Shown here: positions 1-10,755 of the stretch, in pieces
Layout: each line of letters starts with the position of its first letter
Position numbering within the stretch: the stretch's first letter is position 1
DNA from: Pseudomonas abieticivorans
GTDB lineage: Bacteria > Pseudomonadota > Gammaproteobacteria > Pseudomonadales > Pseudomonadaceae
Direction: 5' to 3'
Length of the DNA stretch: 64,000 bases
NCBI RefSeq assembly: GCF_023509015.1
Contig: NZ_CP094975.1
Coordinates: 3,589,501-3,653,500, forward strand
Position numbers and translations under genes: made by a program
The notes under the pieces: generated by a model
Databases searched by the model: none
Told to the model about the DNA's origin: nothing
Seen by the model: only the letters and a program-made list of their open reading frames with translations

Positions 1-273
1 ATCGAAGTCGATGGGGGCGTCGAGGTGCAGCAGGGCGCTGACCGGCGATTCGCAGCCAGCCAGACGACAATGGGGTATGGCGATGCCGTTGCCGAAACCG
101 GTGGAACCGAGTTTCTCACGGGCAATCAGGGCTTCGTAGACGTCTTGCATCCCAAGCTCGGGTATTTCCCGGGCAATGAGGTTGGCAATTTGTTCGAGCA
201 CTTTCTTTTTACTGCCGCCTGGCACGTTCACGAGTGAACGGCCAGGGGTCAGGATGTTTTCAAGTCGGATCAT
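1..273 (-). CDS. ptsN: PTS IIA-like nitrogen-regulatory protein PtsN (EIIA-Ntr), 3' part beyond window
   Basis: N-terminal 91 residues of a EIIA-Ntr protein, the output phosphoprotein of the nitrogen PTS, which tunes potassium and carbon/nitrogen physiology rather than importing sugar. The protein begins MIRLENILTPGRS and contains GNGIAIPHCRL, whose His is the expected phosphorylation site (family knowledge). It lies 12 bp downstream of hpf on the same strand, in the usual rpoN-hpf-ptsN order. The rest of the gene runs off the left edge, so completeness cannot be judged. Confidence 0.93.
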   Translation of the reverse strand, partial: MIRLENILTPGRSLVNVPGGSKKKVLEQIANLIAREIPELGMQDVYEALIAREKLGSTGFGNGIAIPHCRLAGCESPVSALLHLDAPIDFD

Positions 274-285
274 GGGTGGGGAGTG

Positions 286-594
286 TCAGCGAGCATTCGC
301 GCCTTGCAGCACGCTCTGCTGTTTTTCCTTATGTTTTTTGAGTTGGCGGTCAAGCTTGTCGGTGAGCAGGTCGATGGCCGCATACATGTCGCTATGTTCG
401 GCGTTGGCGACCACTTCACCACCGGGAACGTGCAAGGTGGCTTCGATTTTCTGCAGGAGTTTCTCCACCGTCATCGTCACTTGCACATTGGTGATCTTGT
501 CGAAATGGCGCTCCAATCGGGCGAGCTTCTCGCTGATATAAGTGCGCAAGGGTTCGGTCACATCCAGTTGATGTCCACTGATGTTGACTTGCAT
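286..594 (-). CDS. hpf: Ribosome hibernation promoting factor, short form
   Basis: 102-residue protein starting MQVNISGHQLDVTEPLRTYI. It is a single-domain (short) HPF/RaiA-type factor that binds the 30S subunit and helps form inactive 100S ribosomes in stationary phase. The alternating beta-strand pattern and the basic KKHKEKQQ tail fit the family. I use the ATG at 594 because AAGGAG lies just upstream; an in-frame start at 660 would add 22 residues unlike the family. It sits between rpoN and ptsN, the classic rpoN neighbourhood. A strong hairpin (626-644) precedes it. Confidence 0.95.
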   Translation of the reverse strand: MQVNISGHQLDVTEPLRTYISEKLARLERHFDKITNVQVTMTVEKLLQKIEATLHVPGGEVVANAEHSDMYAAIDLLTDKLDRQLKKHKEKQQSVLQGANAR

Positions 595-625
595 ACCGCA
601 TCTCCTTATTGCTATTGCATAAAGA

Positions 626-644
626 GGCAGGTGGAACACCTGCC
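626..644 (-). other. Hairpin in rpoN-hpf intergenic region
   Basis: Perfect 8-bp inverted repeat GGCAGGTG-gaa-CACCTGCC between the rpoN stop (701) and the hpf start (594). Only a short, broken T-stretch follows on the minus strand. It could be an attenuator or RNA-stability element controlling hpf relative to rpoN; the role is inferred. Confidence 0.45.
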
Positions 645-700
645 GCAGGAACGCTGCCACACCTCAGGTGCCCACCGGGCAGCGCTTGCGCGCTGCGGGG

Positions 701-2197
701 CTACATCAATCGCTTGCGTTCGCTAGACGGTGCGATCCCGAGGGACTCGCGGTACTTGGCGACGGTGCGACGGGCTACCTGGATGCCTTGTGCCTCCAGT
801 AAACCAGCGATCTTGCTGTCACTCAACGGCTTTTTCTGATTTTCGGCAGCCACCAGTTTTTTGATGATCGCGCGGATCGCCGTGGACGAGCATTCGCCGC
901 CCTCGGAGGTGCTCACGTGGCTTGAGAAAAAATATTTCAGCTCATAAATACCACGCGGGGTATGCATGTACTTTTGCGTGGTCACCCGGGAAATCGTCGA
1001 TTCGTGCATGCCCACCGCTTCGGCGATGTCATGCAGCACCAGCGGTTTCATTGCCTCGTCGCCGTAGTCGAGGAAGCCGCGCTGGTGCTCGACGATTTGC
1101 GTGGCCACCTTCATCAGGGTTTCGTTGCGGCTCTGCAGGCTCTTGATGAACCAGCGCGCCTCCTGCAACTGATTGCGCATGAAGGTGTTGTCGGCGCTGG
1201 TGTCGGCGCGGCGCACAAAGCCTGCGTACTGCGGGTTGACCCGCAGGCGTGGCACCGACTCCTGGTTCAGCTCTACCAGCCAGCGGTCGTTGTCCTTGCG
1301 CACGATCACGTCGGGCACCACGTACTCGGCCTCGCTGGACTCGATCTGCGAGCCGGGGCGCGGGTTCAGGCTTTGCACCAGCTCGATCACCTGGCGCAGC
1401 TCGTCTTCCTTGATCTTCATGCGGCGCATCAGCTGACCGTAGTCGCGGCTGCCCAGCAGGTCGATGAAGTCGGTGACCAGGCGCTGGGCCTCGGCCAGCC
1501 AGCGGGTCTTGGCAGGCAATTGGCGCAGTTGCAGCAACAGGCACTCGCTCAGATCGCGGGCGCCGATGCCAGCGGGCTCGAATTGCTGGATGCGGTGCAG
1601 TACGGCCTCGATTTCGTCGAGCTCGATGTCCAGTTCCGGGTCGAACGAGTCGCAGATCTCCTGCAACGTCTCGTCCAGGTAGCCCTGGTTGTTGATGCAG
1701 TCGATCAGCGTCACGGCGATCAGCCGGTCGGTATCGGACATCGGCGCCAGGTTCAATTGCCACAGCAGATGGCTCTGCAAGCTCTCGCCGGCGGAGGTGC
1801 GGGTGGTGAAGTCCCACTCGTCGTCATCGTTGCTGGGCAGGCTGCTGGCGCTGGTCTGGTAGATGTCTTCCCAGGCCGTGTCGACAGGTAGCTCATTGGG
1901 AATGCGGTCGTTCCACTCGCCGTCTTCCAGGTTGTCGACCGTCGGTGCGGTGGTTTCCTGAAAGCTGGGTTCCTGAATTTCAGGCGTGGTTTTCTGCTCG
2001 ATGTTATCGGCCAGCGGGTCGCTGTTGTCGAAGTCTTCGCCTTCTTCCTGGCGTTCGAGCATGGGATTGGATTCCAGCGCTTCCTGGATTTCCTGTTGAA
2101 GGTCCAGGGTGGATAGCTGGAGGAGGCGTATGGCCTGTTGCAACTGCGGTGTCATCGTCAGTTGCTGGCCCATTCTCAGGACTAGCGATGGTTTCAT
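701..2197 (-). CDS. rpoN: RNA polymerase sigma-54 factor RpoN
   Basis: 498 residues, normal family length. The Gln/Leu-rich region I ([18 protein letters not shown]...) contacts enhancer-binding activators, followed by an acidic region II. The C-terminal helix-turn-helix region ([12 protein letters not shown]) precedes the RpoN box [10 protein letters not shown] at about residues 475-484, which reads the -24 element. It directs core polymerase to -24/-12 promoters of nitrogen, motility and carbon genes. It follows the lpt/kds genes and precedes hpf-ptsN on the same strand. Confidence 0.98.
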   Translation of the reverse strand: MKPSLVLRMGQQLTMTPQLQQAIRLLQLSTLDLQQEIQEALESNPMLERQEEGEDFDNSDPLADNIEQKTTPEIQEPSFQETTAPTVDNLEDGEWNDRIPNELPVDTAWEDIYQTSASSLPSNDDDEWDFTTRTSAGESLQSHLLWQLNLAPMSDTDRLIAVTLIDCINNQGYLDETLQEICDSFDPELDIELDEIEAVLHRIQQFEPAGIGARDLSECLLLQLRQLPAKTRWLAEAQRLVTDFIDLLGSRDYGQLMRRMKIKEDELRQVIELVQSLNPRPGSQIESSEAEYVVPDVIVRKDNDRWLVELNQESVPRLRVNPQYAGFVRRADTSADNTFMRNQLQEARWFIKSLQSRNETLMKVATQIVEHQRGFLDYGDEAMKPLVLHDIAEAVGMHESTISRVTTQKYMHTPRGIYELKYFFSSHVSTSEGGECSSTAIRAIIKKLVAAENQKKPLSDSKIAGLLEAQGIQVARRTVAKYRESLGIAPSSERKRLM

Positions 2198-2251
2198 GGC
2201 AGGGGCTTAACACCTTGTTCGCCGGCGCGATGCGCCATCCACTACACAACA

Positions 2252-2267
2252 CCTGGGTTAACCCAGG
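2252..2267. promoter_or_regulatory. Perfect 16-bp palindrome in the rpoN leader
   Basis: CCTGGGTTAACCCAGG is fully self-complementary and lies 55-70 bp upstream of the rpoN ATG. It is 24 bp downstream of a consensus TATAAT on the minus strand (2291-2296), which puts it near +17 to +32 if that -10 is used. It could be an operator or an RNA hairpin. No regulator is identified. Confidence 0.35.
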
Positions 2268-2290
2268 CGCTCGGCTGTTGTCATAAGCAA

Positions 2291-2296
2291 ATTATA
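2291..2296 (-). promoter_or_regulatory. Candidate -10 box for rpoN
   Basis: Perfect TATAAT on the minus strand about 94 bp upstream of the rpoN ATG, in the 200-bp gap after lptB. No good -35 hexamer is found at 16-18 bp, so this is a weak promoter prediction. Confidence 0.35.
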
Positions 2297-2399
2297 TGCC
2301 TGAAGTTGCAGTGTTTGCCTAGAGCGAGGCGGTAATTAAAAACCTTGCGATTTTCAAAAGCCGGCCTCCTCAAAGGCGCCCCAGCCCAAATGCCACCCT

Positions 2400-3125
2400 T
2401 TACAGGCGGAATTCGTGGCCGAGGTAGACTTCTTTAACCAGATCGTTGGCCAGGATGGTCTCGGCATCGCCTTCGGCGATCAGTTGGCCATCGTTGACGA
2501 TGTAAGCGGTTTCGCAGATATCCAGGGTTTCACGGACGTTGTGGTCGGTGATCAGAACGCCAATGCCCTTGGCCTTCAGGTGGTGGATGATCTGCTTGAT
2601 GTCGCCCACGGAAATAGGGTCGACACCGGCGAAGGGTTCGTCGAGCAGGATGAACTTGGGCGCGGTGGCCAGTGCCCGGGCGATTTCCACACGGCGACGC
2701 TCACCACCGGACAGGCTCATGCCCAGGTTGTCGCGGATGTGGGTGATGTGGAACTCCTGCAGCAGGCTTTCCAGTTCCTTGACGCGCCCGGCCTTGTCCA
2801 GCTCCTTGCGCGTTTCCAGGATGGCCATGATGTTGTCGGCCACCGAAAGCTTGCGAAAGATCGAGGCTTCTTGCGGCAGGTAGCCGATACCGGAACGGGC
2901 GCGGCCGTGCATCGGCTGGTGGCTCACGTCCAGGTCGTCGATCAGCACGCGGCCCTGGTCGGCCTGCACCAGGCCCACGATCATGTAGAAGCAGGTGGTC
3001 TTGCCGGCGCCGTTGGGGCCCAGCAAACCTACGATCTGGCCACTTTCAATGGACAGGCTGACGTCACGCACCACTTGCCGGCTTTTATAAGCCTTGGCCA
3101 GGTGCTGGGCTTTCAGGGTTGCCAT
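2400..3125 (-). CDS. lptB: LPS export ABC transporter ATPase LptB
   Basis: 241 residues. LptB powers extraction of LPS from the inner membrane with LptFG and passes it to LptC-LptA. The Walker A motif GPNGAGKT (about residue 36) is followed by the signature [15 protein letters not shown] and Walker [14 protein letters not shown]. Its ATG overlaps the lptA stop by one base (TAATG), which indicates translational coupling. Last gene of the kdsD-kdsC-lptC-lptA-lptB run. Confidence 0.98.
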   Translation of the reverse strand: MATLKAQHLAKAYKSRQVVRDVSLSIESGQIVGLLGPNGAGKTTCFYMIVGLVQADQGRVLIDDLDVSHQPMHGRARSGIGYLPQEASIFRKLSVADNIMAILETRKELDKAGRVKELESLLQEFHITHIRDNLGMSLSGGERRRVEIARALATAPKFILLDEPFAGVDPISVGDIKQIIHHLKAKGIGVLITDHNVRETLDICETAYIVNDGQLIAEGDAETILANDLVKEVYLGHEFRL

Positions 3126-3664
3126 TATTTTTTCTGCTCATCGGTTTTGCTTTTCGGCTGGATAACCATGTCGATCCGCGGACGTGGGGCGGTGACCTTG
3201 GTGCCGTTGGCACGGCCGGCGTTTACCACTTGCTTGACGGTGTCGTAGACGATTTTTTCGCCTTCGGAGGTGTTGCCGTCGTTGATGACCTTGGCCTTGT
3301 CGATCAGCACGATGCGGTTTTGCGCCGAAAAGTACTGGATGGTCACGCCGTAGGCCTGCACGATCGGTTTGTCGATCGCCGGCTTCTGCTCGTAATAGGC
3401 CAGGTTGCCGACCGAGGTGAACACGTCGACGTCGCCCTGTGCGTTGCGGGTGATGGTCACGGTGTTGCCAGTGATTTTCATCGTGCCCTGGGTAATGATC
3501 ACATTGCCCTTGTAGGTCGCGACGCCTTGCTTGTCATCGATCTGTGCGTCATCGGACTGAATATGAATAGGCTGATCGCGGTCAGTCGGCAGTGCCCAGG
3601 CGCTCGCGCTTCCCAGTGCTGCGCCCAGGCTGAGCAAATAAGGAAGGGTTTTAACGAGCCTCAT
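3125..3664 (-). CDS. lptA: Periplasmic LPS transport protein LptA
   Basis: 179 residues with a cleavable signal peptide (hydrophobic core [17 protein letters not shown]) followed by the OstA-like beta-jellyroll that forms the periplasmic LPS bridge between LptC and LptD. The N-terminus overlaps the end of lptC by 14 bp and its stop overlaps lptB by one base, so the three subunits are coupled. A lysine-rich C-terminus ([11 protein letters not shown]) ends the protein. Confidence 0.95.
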   Translation of the reverse strand: MRLVKTLPYLLSLGAALGSASAWALPTDRDQPIHIQSDDAQIDDKQGVATYKGNVIITQGTMKITGNTVTITRNAQGDVDVFTSVGNLAYYEQKPAIDKPIVQAYGVTIQYFSAQNRIVLIDKAKVINDGNTSEGEKIVYDTVKQVVNAGRANGTKVTAPRPRIDMVIQPKSKTDEQKK

Positions 3665-4223
3665 ACAGTCCTCTTACGTTGGACAGCAGGTTCATCCGGC
3701 TGTCTTGCAAATACGCTTTCATTCCCACGCCTGTCGTGACGCCACCGGCGCCGTCAATTCTAACGGCTTGATCGGTCTGCGCATATTGCTTCTGAGGGAA
3801 TACAGTCATGCGAGTAGTGGTAATAATCGTCTGGCGGTTCTTTTCGTCGACCCGCGCCACGCGCACCGAGTCGATCAGTTCCACCTGGGTGCCGTCCGGG
3901 TTGACCTCGCCGCGCTTGCTGGTGACGTGCCACGGGAAGGCTGCGCCACGGTACAGGTTGACGTCCGGGTTGGTCAGCAGGGTGACCTGGCTGGCTTGCA
4001 AATGCTCGACCTTGTCGCTGGTCATGTCATATTGCAGCTTGCCATCGGGCATGAACTGCTTGCTGTGGGCATTGGTTGCATAATAATCGATCGCGGTTTC
4101 GTCGACGGCCGTCTTGGGCTGGTCGAGGAAGGTTTCCGGGCTGATGTTCCAGTAGCCGACCGCGGCGAAAATCGCCGCCACGACCAACAGCAACACGATG
4201 TTGCGTAATTTTCTGCTCGACAT
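3651..4223 (-). CDS. lptC: LPS export protein LptC
   Basis: 190 residues: one N-terminal membrane anchor (NIVLLLVVAAIFAAVGYW) and a periplasmic jellyroll domain that receives LPS from LptBFG and hands it to LptA. The start ATG follows the kdsC stop by 8 bp. Length, topology and position between kdsC and lptA all match the gammaproteobacterial family, although the sequence itself is weakly conserved. Confidence 0.94.
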   Translation of the reverse strand: MSSRKLRNIVLLLVVAAIFAAVGYWNISPETFLDQPKTAVDETAIDYYATNAHSKQFMPDGKLQYDMTSDKVEHLQASQVTLLTNPDVNLYRGAAFPWHVTSKRGEVNPDGTQVELIDSVRVARVDEKNRQTIITTTRMTVFPQKQYAQTDQAVRIDGAGGVTTGVGMKAYLQDSRMNLLSNVRGLYEAR

Positions 4224-4231
4224 GGGGTGCT

Positions 4232-4756
4232 CTACAAATAAGCGGCGAGGGCCGCATCGAGGTTGCCTTGGGCGCGAAGGATCAACTCGCAGAATTCTCG
4301 GGCCGCGCCTTCGCCGCCGCGCGCCAGCGTGACGCCATCGGCGTGCTCGCGAACAAAGCCGGCAGCGTTGGCCACGGCCATGCCCAGGCCCACGCGGCGG
4401 ATCACCGGCAGGTCGGGCAGGTCGTCGCCCAGGTAGGCCACCTGGTCATAGCTTAGGCCGAGTTGGCCAAGAAGCTCGTCCAGGACCACTAATTTGTCTT
4501 CGCGGCCTTGGTACAGGTGGGCGATGCCCAGGTTCTTGGCGCGGCGTTCCACTACCGGGGTCTTGCGCCCGCTGATGATCGCGGTGGCCACGCCGGAGTT
4601 GATCAACATCTTGATGCCTTGACCGTCCAGGGTGTTGAACGTCTTGAATTCGCTGCCATCTTCCAGGAAATACAGGCGGCCGTCGGTCAGCACGCCGTCT
4701 ACGTCGAAGATCGCCAGCTTGATGGCCTTGCCGCGTTGCAACAGTTCGTCGTTCAT
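4232..4756 (-). CDS. kdsC: 3-deoxy-D-manno-octulosonate 8-phosphate phosphatase KdsC
   Basis: 174 residues, HAD superfamily without a cap domain. Motif I is FDVDGVLTDGRLY (catalytic Asp near residue 19), motif II ISGR, and a late acidic motif is GDDLPDLP. It hydrolyses Kdo-8-phosphate to Kdo for inner-core LPS. It begins immediately after the kdsD stop with no gap, so consecutive Kdo pathway steps are encoded together. Confidence 0.97.
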   Translation of the reverse strand: MNDELLQRGKAIKLAIFDVDGVLTDGRLYFLEDGSEFKTFNTLDGQGIKMLINSGVATAIISGRKTPVVERRAKNLGIAHLYQGREDKLVVLDELLGQLGLSYDQVAYLGDDLPDLPVIRRVGLGMAVANAAGFVREHADGVTLARGGEGAAREFCELILRAQGNLDAALAAYL

Positions 4757-5731
4757 TTACATGACTCCAGCGCGCAGCAGGTCGCCGAGGTTGAACGCGC
4801 CGATCGGGCGATCCTGCTCGTCGACCACGATCAGGGCGCCTATCTTGTGGTCTTCCATGATTTTAAGGGCTTCGGCGGCGAGCATGTCCGGGCGGGCGGT
4901 CTTGCCGTGCACGGTCATGACTTCGTCGATGGTTGCCTGGCGCAGGTCCAGGTCGCGGTCCAGGGTGCGGCGCAGGTCGCCGTCGGTGAAGATCCCGGCC
5001 AGGCGGCCGTCGGTTTCCAGTACCGCGGTCATGCCCAGGCCCTTGCGGGTCATTTCCATCAGGGCGTTTTTCAGCGGCGTGCCGCGCTGCACCTGGGGCA
5101 GTTCGTCACCCGTGTGCATCACGTTTTCCACTTTCAGCAGCAGGCGTCGGCCCAGTGCACCGCCGGGGTGGGAAAACGCAAAGTCCTCGGCCGTGAAGCC
5201 GCGGGCTTCCAGCAGCGCGATGGCCAGGGCATCACCCATCACCAGGGCTGCAGTGGTGGAGGAGGTGGGGGCCAGGTTCAGCGGGCAAGCTTCTTGAGCT
5301 ACGCTGCAATCTAAGTTGACGTCGGCGGCTTTTGCCAGCGGCGAGTCCGGGTTGCCGGTCAGGCTGATCATTTTGATGCCCAGGCGCTTGATCAGCGGCA
5401 GCAGGGTGACGATCTCGGCGGTAGAGCCGGAGTTGGACAGTGCGACGATGATGTCGTCGCGGGTGATCATGCCCATGTCGCCGTGGCTGGCTTCGGCCGG
5501 GTGCACGAAGAACGAAGTGGTGCCGGTACTCGCCAGTGTCGCGGCGATTTTGTTGCCGATGTGGCCTGATTTACCCATGCCCACCACCACGACGCGGCCC
5601 GAGCTTGCCAGGATCATCTCGCAGGCACGCACGAAATCGGCGTCGATATGGGCGAGCAAGCCCTCTACCGCCTCGATTTCGAAGCGGATAGTGCGTTGCG
5701 CGGATTGGATCAGGTCGCTGGATTGGCTCAT
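4757..5731 (-). CDS. kdsD: D-arabinose 5-phosphate isomerase KdsD
   Basis: 324 residues: an N-terminal SIS sugar isomerase domain (VVVGMGKSGHIGNKIAATLAS; NSGSTAEIV) and two C-terminal CBS repeats. It converts ribulose 5-phosphate to arabinose 5-phosphate, the first Kdo pathway step. I use the ATG at 5731 (MSQSSDLIQSAQ), which gives the family length; an in-frame start at 5896 would add 55 residues lacking SIS similarity and would run into the divergent mla promoter region. Confidence 0.97.
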   Translation of the reverse strand: MSQSSDLIQSAQRTIRFEIEAVEGLLAHIDADFVRACEMILASSGRVVVVGMGKSGHIGNKIAATLASTGTTSFFVHPAEASHGDMGMITRDDIIVALSNSGSTAEIVTLLPLIKRLGIKMISLTGNPDSPLAKAADVNLDCSVAQEACPLNLAPTSSTTAALVMGDALAIALLEARGFTAEDFAFSHPGGALGRRLLLKVENVMHTGDELPQVQRGTPLKNALMEMTRKGLGMTAVLETDGRLAGIFTDGDLRRTLDRDLDLRQATIDEVMTVHGKTARPDMLAAEALKIMEDHKIGALIVVDEQDRPIGAFNLGDLLRAGVM

Positions 5732-5962
5732 GTCTGAAATCGTGTTGCCTGATGAAAAGGCGGCGATTATAGCCGTAATGAAGCAAACCCTCACGCTTGA
5801 TCGTACAACGATGCTGTCACAGTCCTGAACAAGCGGTGCAACAGCCTTGGGGCGGGTGTGCGAGCAGTGATATAGTTCGCCGCTTGTTCGGCCCACTCGC
5901 CTTGCGTGCCTTCGTGGAATGCGCGTGCGTCAGAGTGAAAGGCTGCATCGAAAGGAGTTTAG

Positions 5963-6772
5963 ATGAGTGCCGATAACGACTACGCCATCGATTTGAAGGG
6001 TGTTTCCTTCAAGCGGGGCGCGCGCAACATCTTTGATAACGTCGATATCCGCATTCCACGGGGCAAGGTCACCGGTATCATGGGGCCTTCCGGTTGCGGC
6101 AAGACGACGCTGTTGCGCTTGATGGGGGCCCAGTTGCGCCCTAGCAAGGGTGAAGTCTGGGTCAACGGGCAAAACCTGCCGGCGCTGTCGCGCAGTGACC
6201 TGTTCGACGCGCGCAAGCACATGGGCGTGCTGTTCCAGAGCGGCGCGCTGTTTACCGATCTCGATGTGTTCGAGAACGTCGCCTTCCCATTGCGCGTGCA
6301 CACCGACCTGCCCGAGGAAATGATCCGCGACATCGTGCTGATGAAGCTGCAAGCCGTGGGCTTGCGTGGCGCGGTGGAGCTGATGCCCGACGAACTGTCC
6401 GGTGGCATGAAGCGGCGCGTGGCACTGGCTCGGGCCATTGCCATGGACCCGCAGATCCTCATGTATGACGAGCCTTTCGTGGGCCAGGACCCGATCGCCA
6501 TGGGCGTGCTGGTGCGCCTGATCCGCCTGCTCAACGATGCATTGGGCATTACCAGCATCGTGGTGTCCCATGACCTCTCGGAAACCGCCAGCATTGCCGA
6601 CTATCTGTATGTCGTCGGTGACGGCCAGGTATTGGGGCAGGGTTCGCCCGAGGAGCTGATGGCATCGGATGACCCGCGGGTGCGCCAGTTCATGAAGGGC
6701 GATCCGGACGGTCCGGTGCCGTTCCACTTTCCAGCGACGGATTACCGCGCCGATTTACTGGGGAAGCGCTGA
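5963..6772 (+). CDS. mlaF: Phospholipid transport ABC ATPase MlaF
   Basis: 269 residues. ATPase of the MlaFEDB inner-membrane complex that moves phospholipids between membranes to keep outer-membrane asymmetry (called Ttg2A in solvent-tolerant pseudomonads). Walker [10 protein letters not shown] is near residue 40, signature [14 protein letters not shown] near 145, Walker [13 protein letters not shown] near 166. AAAGGAG sits just upstream. It is divergent from kdsD and overlaps mlaE by one base (TGATG). Confidence 0.97.
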   Translation: MSADNDYAIDLKGVSFKRGARNIFDNVDIRIPRGKVTGIMGPSGCGKTTLLRLMGAQLRPSKGEVWVNGQNLPALSRSDLFDARKHMGVLFQSGALFTDLDVFENVAFPLRVHTDLPEEMIRDIVLMKLQAVGLRGAVELMPDELSGGMKRRVALARAIAMDPQILMYDEPFVGQDPIAMGVLVRLIRLLNDALGITSIVVSHDLSETASIADYLYVVGDGQVLGQGSPEELMASDDPRVRQFMKGDPDGPVPFHFPATDYRADLLGKR

Positions 6773-7569
6773 TGCGCAGAAAATCAATACTGGAGCGCGT
6801 GCGCCTGTTCGGCCGCGCGGCCATCGATATGGTGGCCGTGTTGGGCCGCTCGGGCTTTTTGCTCATGCATGCCTTGTTTGGGCGTGGCGGGGTTAAAGGC
6901 AGCTTTCAACTGCTGGTCAAGCAGCTTTACTCCGTAGGGGTAATGTCGCTGTTGATCATCGTGGTCTCGGGCATGTTCATCGGCATGGTGCTGGCGCTGC
7001 AAGGCTTCAGCATCCTGGCCAAGTATGGCTCCGAGCAGGCCGTGGGGCAGATGGTTGCCCTGACGCTGCTGCGCGAACTGGGCCCGGTGGTTACCGCGCT
7101 GCTGTTTGCCGGGCGCGCAGGGTCGGCGTTGACCGCCGAAATCGGCAACATGAAGTCCACCGAACAGTTGTCCAGCCTGGAAATGATCGGCGTCGACCCG
7201 CTCAAGTACATCGTTGCCCCGCGCCTGTGGGCCGGTTTCATCTCGCTGCCGGTGCTGGCCATGATCTTCAGCGTGGTCGGTATCTGGGGTGGCTCGTGGG
7301 TGGCGGTCAACTGGCTGGGCGTTTACGACGGCTCGTTCTGGGCGAACATGCAGAACAGCGTGAATTTCACCGATGATGTACTCAACGGCGTGATTAAAAG
7401 CATTGTGTTCGCTTTTGTTGTCACATGGATTGCTGTGTTTCAGGGGTATGACTGCGAGCCCACATCAGAAGGGATCAGCCGTGCCACCACCAAGACCGTG
7501 GTGTACGCCTCGCTGGCGGTACTGGGCCTTGACTTTATTCTGACCGCTTTGATGTTTGGAGATTTCTGA
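6772..7569 (+). CDS. mlaE: Phospholipid transport permease MlaE
   Basis: 265 residues, hydrophobic, with about five to six membrane segments and the MlaE-family core ([38 protein letters not shown]). It forms the membrane channel of the MlaFEDB complex. Start and stop codons overlap those of mlaF and mlaD by one base each, typical of coupled translation of a complex. Confidence 0.97.
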   Translation: MRRKSILERVRLFGRAAIDMVAVLGRSGFLLMHALFGRGGVKGSFQLLVKQLYSVGVMSLLIIVVSGMFIGMVLALQGFSILAKYGSEQAVGQMVALTLLRELGPVVTALLFAGRAGSALTAEIGNMKSTEQLSSLEMIGVDPLKYIVAPRLWAGFISLPVLAMIFSVVGIWGGSWVAVNWLGVYDGSFWANMQNSVNFTDDVLNGVIKSIVFAFVVTWIAVFQGYDCEPTSEGISRATTKTVVYASLAVLGLDFILTALMFGDF

Positions 7570-8036
7570 TGCAAAACCGAACGATGGAAATCGGTGTCGG
7601 CCTGTTTCTGCTGGCCGGGATCCTGGCTTTGCTGCTGCTGGCCTTGCGCGTCAGCGGCCTGGCGGCCAGCCCGACCGCCGATACCTACAAACTTTATGCT
7701 TATTTCGACAATCTCGCCGGTTTGACTGTCAGAGCCAAGGTGACCATGGCTGGCGTGACTGTCGGCAAGGTCACGGCAATCGATCTGGACCGCGATAACT
7801 TCACCGGGCGGGTGACGATGCAAGTGGACAAGAGCGTGAACAATCTGCCGACCGACTCCACTGCGTCTATCCTCACCGCGGGCCTTCTGGGCGAGAAGTA
7901 CATCGGGTTGAGCGTGGGCGGTGAAGACACCGTGTTGAAGGACGGTGGCACCATCCACGACACTCAGTCATCGCTGGTGCTGGAAGATCTGATTGGCAAA
8001 TTCCTGCTTAACACCGTTAGCAAAGACGCCAAATGA
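7569..8036 (+). CDS. mlaD: Lipid-binding MCE protein MlaD
   Basis: 155 residues: an N-terminal transmembrane anchor (VGLFLLAGILALLLLALRV) and one MCE domain (FDNLAGLTVRAKVTMAGVTVG...). Six copies form the periplasmic ring through which MlaC exchanges phospholipid with MlaFE. It overlaps mlaE upstream. The C-terminus runs into the mlaC ribosome-binding region. Confidence 0.96.
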   Translation: MQNRTMEIGVGLFLLAGILALLLLALRVSGLAASPTADTYKLYAYFDNLAGLTVRAKVTMAGVTVGKVTAIDLDRDNFTGRVTMQVDKSVNNLPTDSTASILTAGLLGEKYIGLSVGGEDTVLKDGGTIHDTQSSLVLEDLIGKFLLNTVSKDAK

Positions 8037-8047
8037 GGAGCTACTCC

Positions 8048-8686
8048 ATGATGTCCATTCTGCGCCGAGGCCTGCTGGTCCTTCTGGCTGTTGTGCCCCT
8101 ATGGGCCAACGCCGCCGACCAGACCGCTCATGACGTGGTAGATCGCACCACCAAAGAGTTGCTGGCTGACCTGGCAGCAAACAAGGAAGAGTACAAAACC
8201 AACCCCAATGCCTTTTATGATGCCTTGAACGGCATTGTTGGCCCGGTGGTGGACGCTGAAGGCATCGCCAAAAGCATCATGACCGTGAAGTACTCGCGCA
8301 GCGCATCGCCTGCCCAGATCAAGACGTTCGAAGAGAACTTCAAGCGCAGCCTGATGAAGTTCTATGGCAACGCCTTGCTCGAGTACAACAACCAAGGTAT
8401 TACCGTATCGCCGGCCAAGGATGAATCGGGCGACCGCACCAGCGTCGACATGGTCGTCAAGGGCAGCGGCGGCGCGGTCTACCCGGTGTCGTACACCTTG
8501 AACAAGGTCAATGGCGAGTGGAAAGTGCGTAACGTGATCGTCAACGGCATCAACATCGGCAAGCTGTTCCGTGACCAGTTCGCCGACGCCATGCAGCGCA
8601 ACGGCAATGACCTGGACAAGACCATCAATGGTTGGGATGGAGAAGTGGCCAAGGCCAAAGAAGCTACCCAGAGCAAGAGCCAATGA
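8048..8686 (+). CDS. mlaC: Periplasmic phospholipid-binding protein MlaC
   Basis: 212 residues with a signal peptide (MMSILRRGLLVLLAVVPLWANA). It is the soluble shuttle between the outer-membrane MlaA complex and MlaFEDB (Tol-Tol-Ttg2 family). An in-frame ATG at 8033 overlaps mlaD, but GAGGAG lies seven bases before the ATG at 8048, which also gives a standard signal peptide. I therefore prefer 8048. The stop overlaps the mlaB start (ATGA). Confidence 0.94.
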   Translation: MMSILRRGLLVLLAVVPLWANAADQTAHDVVDRTTKELLADLAANKEEYKTNPNAFYDALNGIVGPVVDAEGIAKSIMTVKYSRSASPAQIKTFEENFKRSLMKFYGNALLEYNNQGITVSPAKDESGDRTSVDMVVKGSGGAVYPVSYTLNKVNGEWKVRNVIVNGINIGKLFRDQFADAMQRNGNDLDKTINGWDGEVAKAKEATQSKSQ

Positions 8687-8988
8687 GTGAGGCCTCGGTA
8701 CGCGCAGGCGCGGCCGGTGAGTTGTTGCTCAGCGGCGTGCTCGACTATCGCAGCGGTTCGGCCTTGCGCAAGCAGGGCCAGGCCCTGATCAAGGCCAGTG
8801 ACGCCAAGGCGTTGGTGCTGGATTGCTCGGGCGTAGAGAAGTCCAGCAGCGTCGGGCTTTCGCTGCTGCTGGCCTTTTTGCGTGATGCCATGGCCGCGGG
8901 CAAATCGCTGTCGTTCCAGGCCTTGCCCCGGGACATGCGGCAGATCGCCGAGGTCTGCCAGATGACCGAGTTGTTGGCGGCGACGTGA
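8683..8988 (+). CDS. mlaB: STAS-domain protein MlaB
   Basis: 101 residues, a single STAS domain (ALVLDCSGVEKSSSVGLSLLLAFL) as in MlaB, the cytoplasmic subunit that binds MlaF and stabilises the transporter. It is the last gene of mlaFEDCB, overlapping mlaC by four bases, and is followed by a strong terminator. Sequence conservation is low in this family, so position carries weight. Confidence 0.92.
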   Translation: MSEASVRAGAAGELLLSGVLDYRSGSALRKQGQALIKASDAKALVLDCSGVEKSSSVGLSLLLAFLRDAMAAGKSLSFQALPRDMRQIAEVCQMTELLAAT

Positions 8989-9007
8989 GCGTTGTCGTTC
9001 AGTGAAG

Positions 9008-9061
9008 AGCCCCTCCGTCCGAGTTCCCCCATCAGGGGTTCGCAGACGAGGGGCTTTTTTT
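9008..9061 (+). terminator. Rho-independent terminator of mlaFEDCB
   Basis: Arms AGCCCCT and AGGGGCT flank a longer, partly paired loop, and a seven-T run follows (9055-9061). It lies 20 bp after the mlaB stop. Confidence 0.85.
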
Positions 9062-9107
9062 GTATCATGGCCGACCCGCGCGCACAGGGCGCCGATCGAG
9101 GTTGATA

Positions 9108-10635
<1,528 letters not shown>

Positions 10636-10755
10636 TCTGTTTTCGGGCGCAGGGACGCGCCCCATGAATCTGTCCAGTCGAGCCCTTTGGGGTCGGCAGT
10701 GGCCGGGCGCCGTTTGCGACCCGGCACAATCCTGAATGAAGGAAAGACGTTTTCC

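Noticed and set aside
4757..5896. 379-residue version of KdsD
   Set aside because: The extra 55 N-terminal residues are outside the family and cover the divergent promoter region; the ATG at 5731 gives normal length.
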